From: Nitrospira sp.
GTDB lineage: Bacteria; Nitrospirota; Nitrospiria; Nitrospirales; Nitrospiraceae
Length of the DNA stretch: 64,000 nt
Assembly: GCA_024998625.1 (NCBI GenBank)
Contig: JACOEL010000019.1
Coordinates: 1-64,000, forward strand
Reading direction: 5' to 3'
In this document: piece after piece, positions 26,301 through 34,989 of the stretch
How positions within the stretch are numbered: position 1 is the stretch's first letter
Layout: each line of letters opens with the position of its first letter
Translations under genes and position numbers: made by a program
Notes under the pieces: model-generated
The model's database searches: none
What the model was told of the DNA's origin: nothing
Seen by the model: the letters and a program-made list of their open reading frames with translations, nothing else

Positions 26301-26487
26301 CAGGGCTGGATGACCCCCCGGACTCACCGGGTCTTATCCCTGGCGAATGCTCAGTCCCCCGGATGTGCGTCGGTCCAGAGTCCATCCGGATCGCCCTTCA
26401 CTTCGTCTTTCACCCCGATGCAATCGCCACCAAGGATCGAGTAGAGTGTACCGGGAATACATCGGTGCCTCATGACCTGGAGGAATA

Positions 26488-26808
26488 ATGGCGAGATCGA
26501 GACGACCGGAATTGGAGAAAGATAACCCGACCGCTCCGCAGCTCTATGTCGGGCCTCGGAGAAGAAGCGCCCTGTCCCGTAGGGACTTGGCATTACGTCC
26601 ACCTGCGCCGGACGGAATGGCGGCAGCAATGCAGACGTTGATGTCGGCAGCGGAAGAGTTCGTGAACGGCGTGCCCTATGTGCAGGAGTTGGACAAGGAG
26701 CGGAACGCCCTGTTGGAGGCGATCACGCAGGCGCAGACCCTGTTGTCGGCCGAGCACGTGTCTGTCACGCGACCGGCGAAGAAGAAGCAGGAACGGCAGG
26801 CGCGTTAG
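26488..26808 (+). CDS. Small protein of unknown function
   Basis: A 106-residue protein with an Arg/Pro-rich N-terminus and a helical C-terminal half (FVNGVPYVQELDKERNALLEAITQAQTLL) that could form a coiled coil. It is unlike any family I know. The start is preceded by CTGGAGGAATA. Its stop overlaps the stop of the convergent sensor kinase gene by two bases. The composition and the close spacing make it look real. Confidence 0.45.
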   Translation: MARSRRPELEKDNPTAPQLYVGPRRRSALSRRDLALRPPAPDGMAAAMQTLMSAAEEFVNGVPYVQELDKERNALLEAITQAQTLLSAEHVSVTRPAKKKQERQAR

Positions 26809-28250
26809 TTCACTGGATGGCCTTCAGGCGGGCGGCCAAGGGGCAAGCGGATCGTAAATTCCGCCCCTTTTCCAGGCTGAGTCTCGACGGAGACCGTTCC
26901 CCCGTGCGCCTCGACGATACCCTTTACAATAGCCAGCCCTAAGCCTGTCCCTCCGGACTCCCGCGCCCTGGCCTTGTCCGCCCGATAAAACCGGTCGAAG
27001 AGGAACGGCACATGTTCCGCCTCGATTCCGGGGCCTGTGTCCCGGACCGCAATCTCAAGAAATCCATCGGAACAGCGGAGACGAACCGTGACCGAGCCGC
27101 CGGGCGGCGTATACTTCAGGCTATTGTCCAATAGATTGATCAAGGCCTGTTTCAACCACTGCGCGTCCGCCGAAATCGTGGGTACGGGCACCACATCGAG
27201 GGCAAGTGAAATCCGGCGGTCATCGGCCAGCAGCTTCAGCTCGATGATCAGTTCATGAAGCAGGGGTTCCAGTTCGAGCGGAGCGAGTTGCAACGGCGGC
27301 CGATCGCCGGTGACTTTGGTGAGCGTCAACAGGGACCTCGCCAGCGCGATCAGTTTCTCCACCTGTTCCAGGTTCCCGATGAGTGCTTCACGATACTCGT
27401 CGGTAGATCTGGCCTTTTGAAGCGTGACTTCCAGATTCCCCTGCAACACGGTCAGCGGCGTCTGCATTTCGTGAGCGGCGTAATCGACAAACCGGCGCTG
27501 GCTCTCGCAGCTTTTCTGGAACCGGTCCATCATGGCGTTAAAGGTCTGTGTCAGCCGGTGGAATTCTTGAAACGGAGAATCGAGAGATAGTCGCTCGCCC
27601 AGGTCTGCCTCCGACATGGTTTCCGCTCGCCGGCTCAAGAGACCGATCGGCGTCAGGACCGTTCGCGCGATCCATGCGCTGCCGGCCCAGGCCACGACGA
27701 TGACAAGGCCCGAGCCGAGCGCCAACAGGATCGCAAGCCCCTTCAGCGTTTCCTGCGAAAAGTGAAGCGACTCCTCCGCCTGCAACATATACCGGACCTG
27801 GCCGCTCCTGGGCACGGGGATCGAGACGCGACGCACAGGAGAACCTTCGCGCAGCCGCACCATATCGAAAACGGTCTGGCCCTGCTTGACCTGTTCGAGG
27901 AGGGAAGCCGACACGGGAGGCCGAGGCACCACATCGGACCCCTTCCACAGCAGCTGTCCGTCGATCGACAAGATCCGGACACTATGCGCAGCCTCCCGGA
28001 GTTCATGTTGCTCTTCCTGACTGCGGCCTTTCTCTCCCAAGACGACCAGCTCGTCCCCGGCCCCGCGGATCACATCCGGACGCTGTTCGATAATACGGCC
28101 CAATGTTTCCGCAAGTTCAAGCAGGCGCCCATCGACATAACGACTCAGCAGCGTCTCGCCGCCGACATAAATCAGCGCCGAAAACCCGAGGAGCAGCCCT
28201 CCCATCAGGATCAGCGCCGTCCGGCGGATCAGGCGTCCCAGTGAATTCAC
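26805..28250 (-). CDS. Sensor histidine kinase, HAMP-containing
   Basis: A 481-residue two-component sensor. Layout: membrane segment 1 (residues about 11-30, ALILMGGLLLGFSALIYVG), periplasmic sensor of about 140 residues, membrane segment 2 (about 170-192, LAILLALGSGLVIVVAW), a HAMP linker (TPIGLLSRRAETMSEADLGERL), the phospho-acceptor motif DYAAHEMQTPL with His near 260, and an ATPase domain with NLLDNSLKYTPPGG, DTGPGIEAEHVPFLFDRFYR and GGTGLGLAIVKGI. Its start overlaps the response regulator stop by four bases, so the two form an operon. The signal sensed is not known. Confidence 0.92.
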   Translation of the reverse strand: MNSLGRLIRRTALILMGGLLLGFSALIYVGGETLLSRYVDGRLLELAETLGRIIEQRPDVIRGAGDELVVLGEKGRSQEEQHELREAAHSVRILSIDGQLLWKGSDVVPRPPVSASLLEQVKQGQTVFDMVRLREGSPVRRVSIPVPRSGQVRYMLQAEESLHFSQETLKGLAILLALGSGLVIVVAWAGSAWIARTVLTPIGLLSRRAETMSEADLGERLSLDSPFQEFHRLTQTFNAMMDRFQKSCESQRRFVDYAAHEMQTPLTVLQGNLEVTLQKARSTDEYREALIGNLEQVEKLIALARSLLTLTKVTGDRPPLQLAPLELEPLLHELIIELKLLADDRRISLALDVVPVPTISADAQWLKQALINLLDNSLKYTPPGGSVTVRLRCSDGFLEIAVRDTGPGIEAEHVPFLFDRFYRADKARARESGGTGLGLAIVKGIVEAHGGTVSVETQPGKGAEFTIRLPLGRPPEGHPVN

Positions 28251-28930
28251 CGTCCGGCGTCCTCATCTTCCAGCATATAGCCGGCCCCCCGCACGGTCGT
28301 GATCAACGCGGGGGAAAAGTCGCGATCCATCTTCGCCCGCAACGACCGGATATGCGCATCCACGATATTCGTCATCGGGTCATAACTGATATCCCACACG
28401 TGCTCGATGATGGCGGTCCTGGTCAGCACACGATTCTTGTTCCGCAAGAGAAATTCGAGCAGTGCGTACTCCTTGTTCGTCAGCGCGATTTCATTGCCGC
28501 TCCTGCACACCCGGTGAGTCGCCGGATCCAGCTCCAGGTCGGCAGCCGTCAGCCGGGCCTGCAGTTGAGGCCCGCCCCGCCGCAACAGGGCTCTCGCTCT
28601 CGCCAGGAGTTCTGCGAAGGCAAACGGCTTCGTCAGATAATCATCGGCGCCCAGGTCCAAACCCGAGACCTTGTCCTGCACCGTATCGCGTGCGGTCAAC
28701 AGCAAGACAGGCGCCGTCACGCCCGTGCTGCGCAGACGACGACAGAGTGAAAGACCATCGAGCACAGGCAGCATGATATCCAGGATGATGAGATCGTACG
28801 GATTCGCGATACCGAGTTCGAACCCCTGCTCGCCCTGGCAGGCGACGTCCACCGCATAGCGCTCTTCCTTCAGGCCCTTTCGGATGAATTGCGCCAGATC
28901 AGCATCATCTTCGACGAGAAGAATGCGCAT
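28247..28930 (-). CDS. OmpR-family response regulator
   Basis: A 227-residue regulator starting MRILLVEDDADLAQ; the frame from 29017 is an extension of low quality. The receiver domain carries EDD near residue 7, the phospho-acceptor Asp in LIILDIMLPVLDG, and Lys in YLTKPFAFAEL. The C-terminal winged helix contains LTNKEYALLEFLLRNKNRVLTRTAIIEHVWDI and the DNA-recognition end VRGAGYMLED. It is the first gene of the pair with the sensor kinase. Confidence 0.93.
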   Translation of the reverse strand: MRILLVEDDADLAQFIRKGLKEERYAVDVACQGEQGFELGIANPYDLIILDIMLPVLDGLSLCRRLRSTGVTAPVLLLTARDTVQDKVSGLDLGADDYLTKPFAFAELLARARALLRRGGPQLQARLTAADLELDPATHRVCRSGNEIALTNKEYALLEFLLRNKNRVLTRTAIIEHVWDISYDPMTNIVDAHIRSLRAKMDRDFSPALITTVRGAGYMLEDEDAGR

Positions 28931-29172
28931 ACCGATACATGCTCCATCGAACGATCGAAGGGTGAAGAAACCAGTAGACTGCGATCTTCCCGTGGCCGGG
29001 CCAATCGTCATCATCATACTAATACATTAGCCCGCCTCGATTCGATCAACGAGAAAGAAGAGGAAGAAAAGAAGCTCGGACGAGCAGGCAGGCGCACCTG
29101 AATGCTGGAACCAGGAACTCAGATGGTGCCCGACGACCGGAGGAAGCTCAACCGCTCATCTGCCCGCCGTCT

Positions 29173-29838
29173 TCAATAGGGCGACGCGGCGATAGAGCGC
29201 TCGTGAGCAGTGTCGGCTTTCGCGCTCGTGACAACACGCAAGTGCGGCACAACGCGTTCGGGGATCCCCATCCCGATCGTACTCCATTCGTAGACCGTCT
29301 CGTGCGCGCGCGCGATCTTTTCCACGGCCTGCGGCTCGTTCTGCCACCGCAGCAGGTCCAAGCAAGGAATGACCGCTTGCCAATTCAAGTCAGGCACCTG
29401 TTTGAGTTGCTCCGCGGACGTCGCGATCAAGGCCAACTCTTTAAATTCACGATAGACTCTGATTACTTCGGGAGCGTCCAGAGAATCGTACACGGTCGAG
29501 ACGATCGGAATCGGGCTACGACGCATCAGCGGCAAACAGGATAATCCTGAGTGAATATGGATGAGGTCGAAGGACGGCAGCGTCGCGAACGCTTTCTCCA
29601 ATGCCAACATGGCCAATGCCTCGGCAAGATAGCGCTTCGGAGCAGGATAGGCTCGCATGGAGAGCGGAGCAACGGGGACCAACTCACAGGCTGTTTTGCT
29701 GTCCCCACTGGCAAACAGCAACACTTCATGTCCCAGCCGGGTCAATTGGTTCGTCAAGTGGAAGATCATCCTGCCTTGCGGGTCCTGACTCTCGAATGAA
29801 ACCTTTTCCAGAAACGGGCTGATGTGAGCAATCCGCAT
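29173..29838 (-). CDS. Short GT4-type glycosyltransferase-like protein
   Basis: A 221-residue protein beginning MRIAHISPFLEKV, with AAGGGGAAAC upstream of 29838; a longer frame to 30108 has poor composition. It matches only the N-terminal Rossmann half of GT4 enzymes (TNQLTRLGHEVLLFASGDS, FDLIHIHSG, PIVSTVYDSLD). The C-terminal nucleotide-sugar-binding half with its EXE motif is missing, and the last residues look unrelated (VTSAKADTAHERS). It may be a truncated pseudogene or a protein that works with a partner. Confidence 0.6.
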   Translation of the reverse strand: MRIAHISPFLEKVSFESQDPQGRMIFHLTNQLTRLGHEVLLFASGDSKTACELVPVAPLSMRAYPAPKRYLAEALAMLALEKAFATLPSFDLIHIHSGLSCLPLMRRSPIPIVSTVYDSLDAPEVIRVYREFKELALIATSAEQLKQVPDLNWQAVIPCLDLLRWQNEPQAVEKIARAHETVYEWSTIGMGIPERVVPHLRVVTSAKADTAHERSIAASPY

Positions 29839-30129
29839 GGTCTGTTTCCCCTTGTCCGGTCCAGTCCGAGACCTGCCCTGCAGACTTGCCTCCAGCGGCG
29901 CAAGCGAGTGATCGACAAGGCAGCGACGGTCGCTGTAACGAATGTGTGATTTGAAGGAGCCGTGCAGGCAGCCGAATGAGCCACCCGCTCTATGTTTCAA
30001 CGAGAAGGTACAACGGCGATCATGAAAATTCGGCGAAGAGGGGGTGAAGTCATCATGAAGCGATCCCGCGACACCGAACACGTGTAGGTCGCGCGATCGA
30101 ACCAGCAAGCGGTGCTATAGAAACAGAAC

Positions 30130-30157
30130 GGGGGCGGCCACCTGCGTGGCTGCCCCC
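30130..30157 (-). terminator. Rho-independent terminator after the Tim44-like gene
   Basis: On the minus strand a 12-bp stem with a four-base loop (GGGGGCAGCCAC, GCAG, GTGGCCGCCCCC, one mismatched pair) is followed by GTTCTGTTTCT, a U-rich tail. It lies about 50 bases after the stop codon of the Tim44-like gene. Confidence 0.75.
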
Positions 30158-30205
30158 GTAACCAACCATCTCACACTGTCCCCTTCGGGACCGCTCGGCA
30201 GGATC

Positions 30206-31240
30206 CTACGCGACCTGCTGAATCGCAGACAACAGCCACTTGCCGTGTTGATATCGCATAAAGGTCCAGACCTCGGTCGTCTCGATCGGCTTCTCCGCAC
30301 TACCCTCGATGAGGTAACCGGCGTCGCCCGGGGCCTTCGACAAGGACACGGTATAGTCCCGGGCACTCCAATGCAGGCTCACCGTCGCGTACTGCACCGT
30401 ATTTTCAACCCACGACTCCCGAACCTCAGCTTGGAGCAGCACCACATCTTCCACACGGTTCGCCTGATCCTGGCTGGTCAGTTCGGCCAGGCCGGTACTG
30501 AAATACTCCAGCATCTCCGGCGTCACGAGGCGGCGCAGTGCGGACAGATCCTGCTTCCCCCAGGCGGTTTGGATATCGGTCAGCGATTGCTGAAAGGCCG
30601 CCTTGTCGGCTGAAGTGATCTCGCTATCGATCGTAGCCGTTCGAAGTGTCGACACGGGCAAATCAGCCAACAGCGAGCCGCTCACCGCGCGGCTCCGCAT
30701 GATACCCGAGAAATCAGGCGCCACCGCAGGCTTACGCGAGCGCAGATAGAAAAACCATGCCCCCGCTCCCATGAGCAACAGCAAAATGAACATTCCACTC
30801 GAACCGGACGCTCCGGCCTGACCGTTTTCCCCGACGGGTTCACCCGCTTCGTTCGCGCGCGCGCTGCTGTCGGTCGCCCCGAACAGCATATGACCGATCC
30901 ATGATCCGGCCAGACCGCCGGCGATACCAGCTAACAGGGGATTGCGCTGAATCCACGATGGCTGCGCAGCAGGCGTCGGCCTGGCCGTCGAGGCCGGTCC
31001 GCTGGCTACGGAAGACGGCGGGCTGGTGGCTTGCCTGGCGGTCGTGGATTGTTCGATCGGCTTCGCGCCGTTGTCTTGATAGGTGCGCGAACCACGGCTG
31101 CCCATGCTGCCGGATGAACCACTGCTGCGCCCACTGGAGAACCCTCCGCCTGATCCCCCTCGCGCCTTCGCAAAAGAAATCGTCGGCACGCCGACGAGAG
31201 ACAACACAAGACATGCAGCCATCAATTTAGTTGTATTCAA
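30206..31240 (-). CDS. Tim44-like domain membrane protein
   Basis: A 344-residue protein. It has a signal peptide (LMAACLVLSLVGVPTISFA), then a Gly/Ser-rich stretch (GGSGGGFSSGRSSGSSGS), a Pro/Thr/Ala linker, a Gly-rich hydrophobic patch (LLAGIAGGLAGSWIGHMLF), one membrane segment (GMFILLLLMGAGAWFFYLRS) and a C-terminal Tim44/MBA1-like domain (FQQSLTDIQTAWGKQDLSALRRLVTPEMLEYFS). Bacterial Tim44-like proteins of this layout are membrane-anchored and of unproven function. It is a single gene with its own terminator. Confidence 0.83.
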   Translation of the reverse strand: MNTTKLMAACLVLSLVGVPTISFAKARGGSGGGFSSGRSSGSSGSMGSRGSRTYQDNGAKPIEQSTTARQATSPPSSVASGPASTARPTPAAQPSWIQRNPLLAGIAGGLAGSWIGHMLFGATDSSARANEAGEPVGENGQAGASGSSGMFILLLLMGAGAWFFYLRSRKPAVAPDFSGIMRSRAVSGSLLADLPVSTLRTATIDSEITSADKAAFQQSLTDIQTAWGKQDLSALRRLVTPEMLEYFSTGLAELTSQDQANRVEDVVLLQAEVRESWVENTVQYATVSLHWSARDYTVSLSKAPGDAGYLIEGSAEKPIETTEVWTFMRYQHGKWLLSAIQQVA

Positions 31241-31444
31241 GCGATACGTCCTTTCTCTTGAACGAAAGAATCAGTCCGGAACCAGAGGTTATCCTAACAG
31301 CAATGCCGGAAGAAAACCTAGATTTCGTCCCCGGCTCGAAGCGAATCGCATCGCGGTCGGCTTCCTTGTAAGATAGCCTGACCGTATCAGGCCCAAGCCG
31401 TCGTCTCCGGGAGCAGTCCGGAGCTCGACTTGAAAGGAGTCGTC

Positions 31445-31594
31445 GTGAAACAGGGGTATCGTTTGATCGTGGTGGATAAAGACGGTGTATTGGTGTCGGA
31501 ATTCCAACTGACCGAACAGGCATTGGCCGCGCCGGAGGCGTTCGTCGCAGCAGTCAGAGAATCGGTCGAAGCCATCGAAGAAGCGGAGCCGTGA
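31445..31594 (+). CDS. Small protein, 49 residues, GTG start
   Basis: A frame too short for most gene finders. GTG at 31445 is preceded by GAAAGGAG at a good distance. The product (VKQGYRLIVVDKDGVLVSEF, then QLTEQALAAPEAFVAAVRES) has a beta-strand start and an acidic helical end, ending EAIEEAEP. Codon use is like that of neighbours. The function is unknown. It lies alone between the Tim44-like gene (divergent) and the HipA-like gene. The interval 31595-31834 after it holds no other gene. Confidence 0.5.
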   Translation: MKQGYRLIVVDKDGVLVSEFQLTEQALAAPEAFVAAVRESVEAIEEAEP

Positions 31595-31834
31595 GAGCTG
31601 AAGCAGCGTGATCATCTGACGATACAAACCTCGATCATTCTCTCGCCTCCCATATAACCCTCCCCCACCCGGCCTGCACCCAGTGCGAAATGTACGTGTT
31701 CCCTATTCGCGCGGGGGACACCTCGAACATAAGCCGCATGATACGTCCGCCTCGCAGGACCGGGCGCCAATAGTAAACTATAATTTTCTCGATCGCTTAT
31801 AGCGCCTATTTCAGTCCACTATATTACGCTGCCC

Positions 31835-32896
31835 TTGAGGACAGACACTATTGTCAGCCAGTCCGGACCGCCGCCATTTTTTGACAATCTGGTGGCCGAG
31901 GGCTGGCTCCAGGAAGCCCAGACGCGGCTGCTGGGAAAGCGCCGGGCCACGCGCTTCGAACTGCTGCTGGCCTTCGGCCAGGATTGTGCGGGCGCCGCCT
32001 CCATCATCGATCCCGATCCAGAACGCCGGGACGCTGCCCGCCCGGACGATCCGATGGATATCGCGGTCATGTCGGGAAGAGCGTCGCTCTCCGGCATTCA
32101 GCCCAAACTGGCCCTGGTCCGACGGGACGGACAATTCCGTCCCGCGCGAACGGATGAACTCAGCACCCATATCGCCAAGTTTCCCTTGCCGCGGCACGGC
32201 GATCTGACGGCCAACGAATATCTGACCACGCAGGCGTTGCAGGCGTTTCTGCCCGGTGACGAGATTGTCGATCTGCACATGGGCCACGTTGCCGGACTCG
32301 AAGAGCCGGCCCTGATCATCACACGCTTCGACCGAACCAACGACGGACAACGCATTCATTTCGAGGAATTCAACCAGCTGCTCGGCTATCCGTCCCACGC
32401 CAAATACGAGGGCAGTCACAAAAGCATGGCGGATTTCATCCGGCAGACGCCCGGTTGCCTGCCGGCCGAGGTGTACCGGCTCTACCTGCGCATTCTTGCC
32501 GGCTTTCTCCTTGGGAATACCGATATGCACCTGAAAAATTTCGCCATGTTTCACACCGAGGCGGGACTGCGCCTGACACCCGCCTATGACGCGGTATCGG
32601 CGATGTTATACGGGTACAACACCATCGCGTTGTCGATAGGCGGCAGCGCGCACATTCCCATCAGCGAGATCAAGCCACGAACGCTCATCCGTCTGGGTGA
32701 AGAGTTCGGGTTATCGAAGCCGGCCATGGCCATGGCCGCCGGGTATCTAGAACAGCGACGGAAAGCGGCCAGGAATGCGATTGTCGAAAGCACAACCGGC
32801 ACCGCGGAATTGCGGGATGCCATTATCACCTTCATGGAACCACGATGGAACGGAACCTTCGCCTTGATTGGCCACGCCTTGTCGAAGAAGCCGTAA
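31835..32896 (+). CDS. HipA-like Ser/Thr kinase toxin, lacking the usual N-terminal subdomain
   Basis: A 353-residue HipA-family protein. Kinase marks are LSGIQPKLAL (Gly-rich loop), HIAKFP, ANEYLTTQ, ITRFDR, GNTDMHLKNFAM (catalytic Asp and Asn) and PAYDAVSAM (metal-binding Asp). The protein starts at the PPPFFDNLVAEGW segment that in full HipA follows an N-terminal subdomain of some 50-100 residues, so that subdomain is absent. The start is a TTG at 31835 with no clear ribosome-binding site; TATAAT lies 50 bases upstream (31779-31784). The frame is closed upstream by a stop at 31781. The gene overlaps a following HTH gene by 52 bases. It resembles the HipT part of a HipBST system, but no HipS gene is seen. 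Confidence 0.8.
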   Translation: MRTDTIVSQSGPPPFFDNLVAEGWLQEAQTRLLGKRRATRFELLLAFGQDCAGAASIIDPDPERRDAARPDDPMDIAVMSGRASLSGIQPKLALVRRDGQFRPARTDELSTHIAKFPLPRHGDLTANEYLTTQALQAFLPGDEIVDLHMGHVAGLEEPALIITRFDRTNDGQRIHFEEFNQLLGYPSHAKYEGSHKSMADFIRQTPGCLPAEVYRLYLRILAGFLLGNTDMHLKNFAMFHTEAGLRLTPAYDAVSAMLYGYNTIALSIGGSAHIPISEIKPRTLIRLGEEFGLSKPAMAMAAGYLEQRRKAARNAIVESTTGTAELRDAIITFMEPRWNGTFALIGHALSKKP

Positions 32897-33045
32897 AGCG
32901 GCGCAAGGAACAGAAGTTGACGCAAAAGACATTGGCCGTCCTCGCGGGCGTCAGCGGGCCGACCGTGAATGCGTTTGAGCAGCAACGAACGAGCATCACA
33001 CTGGAATCGGCATTGAAGATTTTCAGATGCCTCGGAATGGCCTAG
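32845..33045 (+). CDS. Xre-type HTH protein, likely antitoxin of the HipA-like kinase
   Basis: A 66-residue protein with a helix-turn-helix of Xre/HipB type (QKTLAVLAGVSGPTVNAFEQQRTSITLESALKIFRCLG). It starts inside the kinase gene and overlaps it by 52 bases, so the two are co-translated. The order, toxin then HTH, is the reverse of the usual hipB-hipA order. HipB-like proteins bind operators and neutralise the kinase. The call as antitoxin rests on context. Confidence 0.75.
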   Translation: MERNLRLDWPRLVEEAVKRRKEQKLTQKTLAVLAGVSGPTVNAFEQQRTSITLESALKIFRCLGMA

Positions 33046-33120
33046 CCCGCAGGCAGCGTCGGGATCGCTCAAGCGTTCTGGTATAGGATCACGTCCATCG
33101 TTAGGACCTGGGAGACCCAT

Positions 33121-33324
33121 ATGGAATACCCCATCGTCATCGAGCCAGACCTCGAAGCCGGAGGTTATGTCGTCTCCTGTCCGACATTAAAAGGAGGCGT
33201 GTCACAAGGCGAGACCGAAGAGGAAGCCTTGGAGAACATCAAGGATGCCATCAAGACCTACCTCGAAAGCATCGAGGATTTGAAACGCCTCAAGAAGGTG
33301 CGCACCGTCGAAGTCAGCCTATGA
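33121..33324 (+). CDS. hicB: HicB-type antitoxin, copy 1
   Basis: A 67-residue HicB-like protein: MEYPIVIEPDLEAGGYVVSC, then PTLKGGVSQGETEEEALENI and a helical end. HicB forms the antitoxin of HicAB modules and folds like a degenerate RNase H. It is followed, overlapping by four bases (ATGA), by a frame whose first codons (MTKLSQVSPER) look like the start of HicA, but it degrades after ten residues. The toxin is therefore lost. A second copy with about 90% of residues the same lies at 39243, beyond the CRISPR array and the cas4-cas1/cas2 genes. Confidence 0.82.
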   Translation: MEYPIVIEPDLEAGGYVVSCPTLKGGVSQGETEEEALENIKDAIKTYLESIEDLKRLKKVRTVEVSL

Positions 33325-33409
33325 CCAAGCTGTCACAGGTCTCTCCTGAACGGAGTTCTGGCTGCTCCGGTTGGACCCGTTGCACGGCGCGACCCACTCG
33401 CCTCCTGTC

Positions 33410-33602
33410 TCAACTCAACTGCCGCTTCACCCGTGCCAGCGGCACCGTGCGCTTCCGACCCTCCGCTTTTTTCGTCTCGCGGAGCTCCAGCAAGTCTTCC
33501 ATCTCTTCCAGACGTTCCTTGAGCGACAGGAACTCTTCATACGGCAACACCGCGAATTGCTTTTTTCCCGTCTTTGATCAAAATCTCCGGATGTAACGTC
33601 AT
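33410..33602 (-). pseudogene. Frameshifted Phd/YefM-like antitoxin
   Basis: The minus strand from 33602 opens MTLHPEILIKDGKK and then hits a stop soon after an A6 run (GGGAAAAAAG). Reading one base on, the frame continues QFAVLPYEEFLSLKERLEE, MEDLLELRETKKAEGRK and ends RVKRQLS at 33410, a complete antitoxin of Phd/YefM style. One extra A in the run explains it. It may be a true pseudogene, a sequencing slip, or use transcript slippage. A GTG-started scrap after AGGAGG follows it but no toxin is recognised. Confidence 0.6.
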
Positions 33603-33737
33603 CAAGTCTCCTCATCGTCAACGATAGGCTTCCTCGCGAAGATCTGATCAATTTACGTTTGCGCTGAGAAATTTGTCTACGGGTTGCTCAATGAGCGTAA
33701 CCAGTATCGGAAGGAGATCATCGGGATGCGCCCCAGC

Positions 33738-33827
33738 CGGTTCATCCCCACTCGCGCGGGGAACACGCGCGCGGGGAGTCCCAGGTCGATGAAGAACTGG
33801 CTTCATCCCCACTCGCGCGGGGAACAC
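33738..33827 (-). CRISPR. Two-repeat relic of a type I-E CRISPR array
   Basis: Two 29-base repeats lie at 33738-33766 and 33799-33827, differing in the first three bases and otherwise identical (core TTCATCCCCACTCGCGCGG, then GGAACAC), with a 32-base spacer between them. Length, spacing and sequence match type I-E repeats; the sense strand is minus (GTGTTCCCCGCG...). The next 32 bases (33828-33859) could be a second spacer but no third repeat follows; phage-like sequence begins instead. No type I-E cas genes are in the window, so the relic is probably inactive. Confidence 0.85.
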
Positions 33828-33843
33828 GCGCCACGGCGGACGG

Positions 33844-34940
33844 GTGGTTGGCGTCGTGACTTTGACAAATGCCTCCCGTGGTGGGATATTCACGCCATCA
33901 CGCTCGACCGTACAGCTTCTCGAAAAGAGGTTCGGCGATGCCATCAGAGAAACATTCGGAGTCGAGCCTTCAGCCCTTACGGCTCCAGAAGCCGGCTACC
34001 TCAGCAACTTCCGGGATGCTGACGACCTCCGAGCGCGAGCAGCTCGCGCAGAAGAACATCGAAATCGACGCCTTGCTACAAAAGGCCTATCCCAACGTCA
34101 AGATCCTGAGGTAGCGGACCAGTCTGCCCCTTCCGATGAGTCGTCCGCTCCGTCGCCTCCCTCGTCGACACCCACCGATCTCGGTTCACCACAACGCGAG
34201 ACACCAGAGGGTGATGCGACTGTCGCGACGCCGCGCCGCGTGCCGCGCGCCTCTCTCAAGCAGTTGACCGATCTTGAGCGCCAAGGTCGAGAGGTGGCCG
34301 ATGCCTTCCTGGCGGCTGTCGATCATGCCGCGTCCAAGCCCCTCCCCACTCGTCCGCGTATTCCTGTCGCGCCGATTCTTGGAGGTCCGTCCAAGACCTT
34401 ATCGATCAGATGGCGACCGAAATTACGGACCGTCTGACGCCGTTCATGAAAGCTGTGCGCTATGCCCAGGATCAGCGCGGCACGCAGACGCTCAAACCTG
34501 GCAAGGACCCGGCGCTCCTCGCACGATTGTACATGGGGGTGAACGCCAAGCTCGATGATGTGTTTGAGTACGGCATGATCGATGCCCAGCTGCAACGCGC
34601 CACTCCCGGAGGGCTCAAGTGGTTACTCGGTCCGCTCGATCCCCAAGCCCTGGAGGCGGAGATTCAGGAAGTCGCGAGCCTCATGATTGCCGAACGGACG
34701 ATGGAAAAGTCTCGCCAGCTCGAGCGAGATCGAATCAGCGGCATTGGCGCTGGAATTGAATCAGATGTCTCTGTAGCTAGGGCGAGACTGGCTGAACTCA
34801 AGCAAGACCCTGCGAAGTATGCCCGCTTGCAGGATGCGGCCTCCCGGTACCGACAATGGGCCGATGCCAACCTCCGCTACCTGGTGGACAAGGGCCGCTT
34901 GTCAGCAGAACAGTACGTTTCAATCCTCGCCCGTCACTAA
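33844..34940 (+). pseudogene. Broken phage-like structural or polyvalent protein gene
   Basis: Two plus-strand frames run one after the other: 33844-34437 and, in another frame, 34410-34940. The second, read from its upstream codons, begins VQDLIDQMATEITDRLTPFMKAVRYAQD and ends LRYLVDKGRLSAEQYVSILAR. The first ends with helical text (LKQLTDLERQGREVADAFLAAVDHAA) that fits the same protein, so a frameshift near 34380-34395 is likely. A third frame, ending at 34114, may be another piece. The style (long helical, Glu/Gln-rich) is that of large phage virion or polyvalent proteins. It sits between the type I-E relic and the type I-G array. Confidence 0.5.
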
Positions 34941-34989
34941 GGACGGGCGCTATGGCCTGCAACACTTTCTTCGCCTGCCTGGTCTCGAC

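Noticed and set aside
27762-28750. Plus-strand frames of 160 and 215 residues opposite the two-component genes
   Set aside because: The minus-strand kinase and regulator have all motifs; the plus frames are shadows.
33321-33596. 91-residue plus-strand frame after hicB copy 1, at the place of hicA
   Set aside because: Only the first ten residues resemble HicA; the rest is antisense to the frameshifted antitoxin.
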